Below are positions 63,401 to 64,000 of a stretch of DNA of 64,000 nucleotides, piece after piece (positions within the stretch are counted from its first letter, which is position 1; every line of letters starts with the position of its first letter). The position numbers and the translations under genes were made by a program. The DNA lies in the NCBI RefSeq assembly GCF_018691265.1, contig NW_024881303.1, forward strand, positions 7,309,777 through 7,373,776. Reading direction: 5' to 3'. The DNA is from Tyto alba (Eukaryota > Chordata > Aves > Strigiformes > Tytonidae). Under the pieces are notes generated by a model, which was not told the DNA's origin, did no database searches, and saw nothing but the letters and a program-made list of their open reading frames with translations.

Positions 63401-63649
63401 AAGACACAAGCTCATGCAGAAATAGGTTCACAAAGAGCAGCTCAGGCTGCTTAGGCCAATTTTCTAGGTTTCTCTTAGTATTTAATGAAGGAAAAGGGCA
63501 AAGATAATTAAATTCTTCTAAATGGTCTGCAAAGCTCTGTTGTTTTGGCTGGTAAGATGTTGGTGAATGTTCTGTTGATCCCAGGTTTTTCTTACTCTTT
63601 ATTTCAAAACACTTAAGAATGACAGAAATGTAGAAAATTGTCAAAACTG
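57461..63649. other. Non-coding DNA, no gene recognised
   Basis: It contains a 32-base alternating purine-pyrimidine tract at 58098-58129. I looked for minus-strand exons that might belong to C14orf39/SIX6OS1 and recognised none. Open frames on either strand (for example 59846-60214 and 60226-60558) have no known domain. Confidence 0.5.
58098..58129. repeat. Alternating purine-pyrimidine (GT/GC/AT) tract
   Basis: Thirty-two bases alternate purine and pyrimidine without a break, mostly TG and CG steps. Such tracts can flip to Z-DNA under negative supercoiling and are prone to length change. Confidence 0.9.
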
Positions 63650-63990
63650 GAATTTCCATTCATCTTTTTCCCATTTGAAAATTAAATTCTTTAGAAATGT
63701 AACCAAACTTGTGTTTGTTTATGGATCAGGGAGCTCTGATGCCATTAAATTAGTTGTGACATTTTAATGTAATTAGACAACTTTAGTGTCAGATAAGATT
63801 CATTAATGGACCTTGATCTTTGGTGGTTGTTCAAAAGTGATTTTTGTGCTGGAAATCTATGTTGGATGGAGAAAAAAAAAAAGTCATAAAATCACCTTTC
63901 TGCTAAAATGCTCAGCTAATTGACATAAGTACATTAATGAGAGCAACACACTAATAGGATTATATCAATATTCCCCCTGCATCAGTTAGA
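63650..63990. promoter_or_regulatory. Candidate conserved enhancer-like block rich in homeodomain motifs
   Basis: ATTA/TAAT cores cluster at 63744-63775, with further cores at 63802-63807, 63917-63920 and near 63934. A GATA-like agataag lies at 63791-63797. The block is AT-rich without simple repeats, apart from an A run near 63871, and resembles deeply conserved non-coding elements near developmental genes. It lies on the side facing the expected SIX6/SIX1 genes. Function is inference only. Confidence 0.3.
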
Positions 63991-64000
63991 GACCCAGCAG

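Noticed and set aside
57461..64000. Search for C14orf39/SIX6OS1 or SIX6 exons
   Set aside because: No peptide resembling either protein was recognised, so the SIX neighbourhood remains an inference from remembered gene order.

Overview
The window reads as nuclear DNA of a bird. The evidence is two fragments of the CR1 LINE family (chicken repeat 1) with typical avian consensus wording, one vertebrate multi-exon gene with GT-AG introns, and long AT-rich non-coding tracts. I cannot name the species.

The only protein-coding gene I can support is PPM1A (metal-dependent protein phosphatase 1A, PP2C-alpha) on the + strand. Its coding sequence is join(7583..8416, 10212..10329, 15296..15404, 18018..18075, 20467..20496). 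This rebuilds an intact 382-residue protein, the same length as the human protein as I recall it, with every known metal-binding residue present. Bases 1-7564 are upstream of the first coding exon and are most simply intron 1 of the gene; the non-coding first exon and the promoter are probably outside the window. Failure to splice intron 3 would append a 7-residue tail and give a 324-residue form, the length I remember for the mammalian alpha-2 isoform. Downstream of the stop codon lies an AT-rich stretch with several AATAAA signals, read here as a long 3' UTR with alternative polyadenylation. Its distal end may be near 28.3 kb.

From about 28.3 kb to the end the window looks like a gene desert. 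In other amniotes the region downstream of PPM1A leads to C14orf39 (SIX6OS1), SIX6, SIX1 and SIX4, so this interval may carry long-range regulatory elements for the SIX cluster. That is an inference from remembered gene order, not something visible here. The desert holds a minus-strand CR1 reverse-transcriptase relic (about 36.56-36.98 kb), an isolated CpG-rich patch near 49 kb, several AT/TAAT-rich blocks that resemble conserved enhancers, and simple repeats.

The most unusual structure is a pair of 216-bp segments at 32765-32980 and 53637-53852. They are reverse complements of each other, differ at only 2 positions by my reading, and lie about 20.7 kb apart. A second odd item is an 88-bp direct repeat, about 93% identical, inside the presumed intron 1. 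I found no tRNA, rRNA, CRISPR array or clearly novel multi-gene system.
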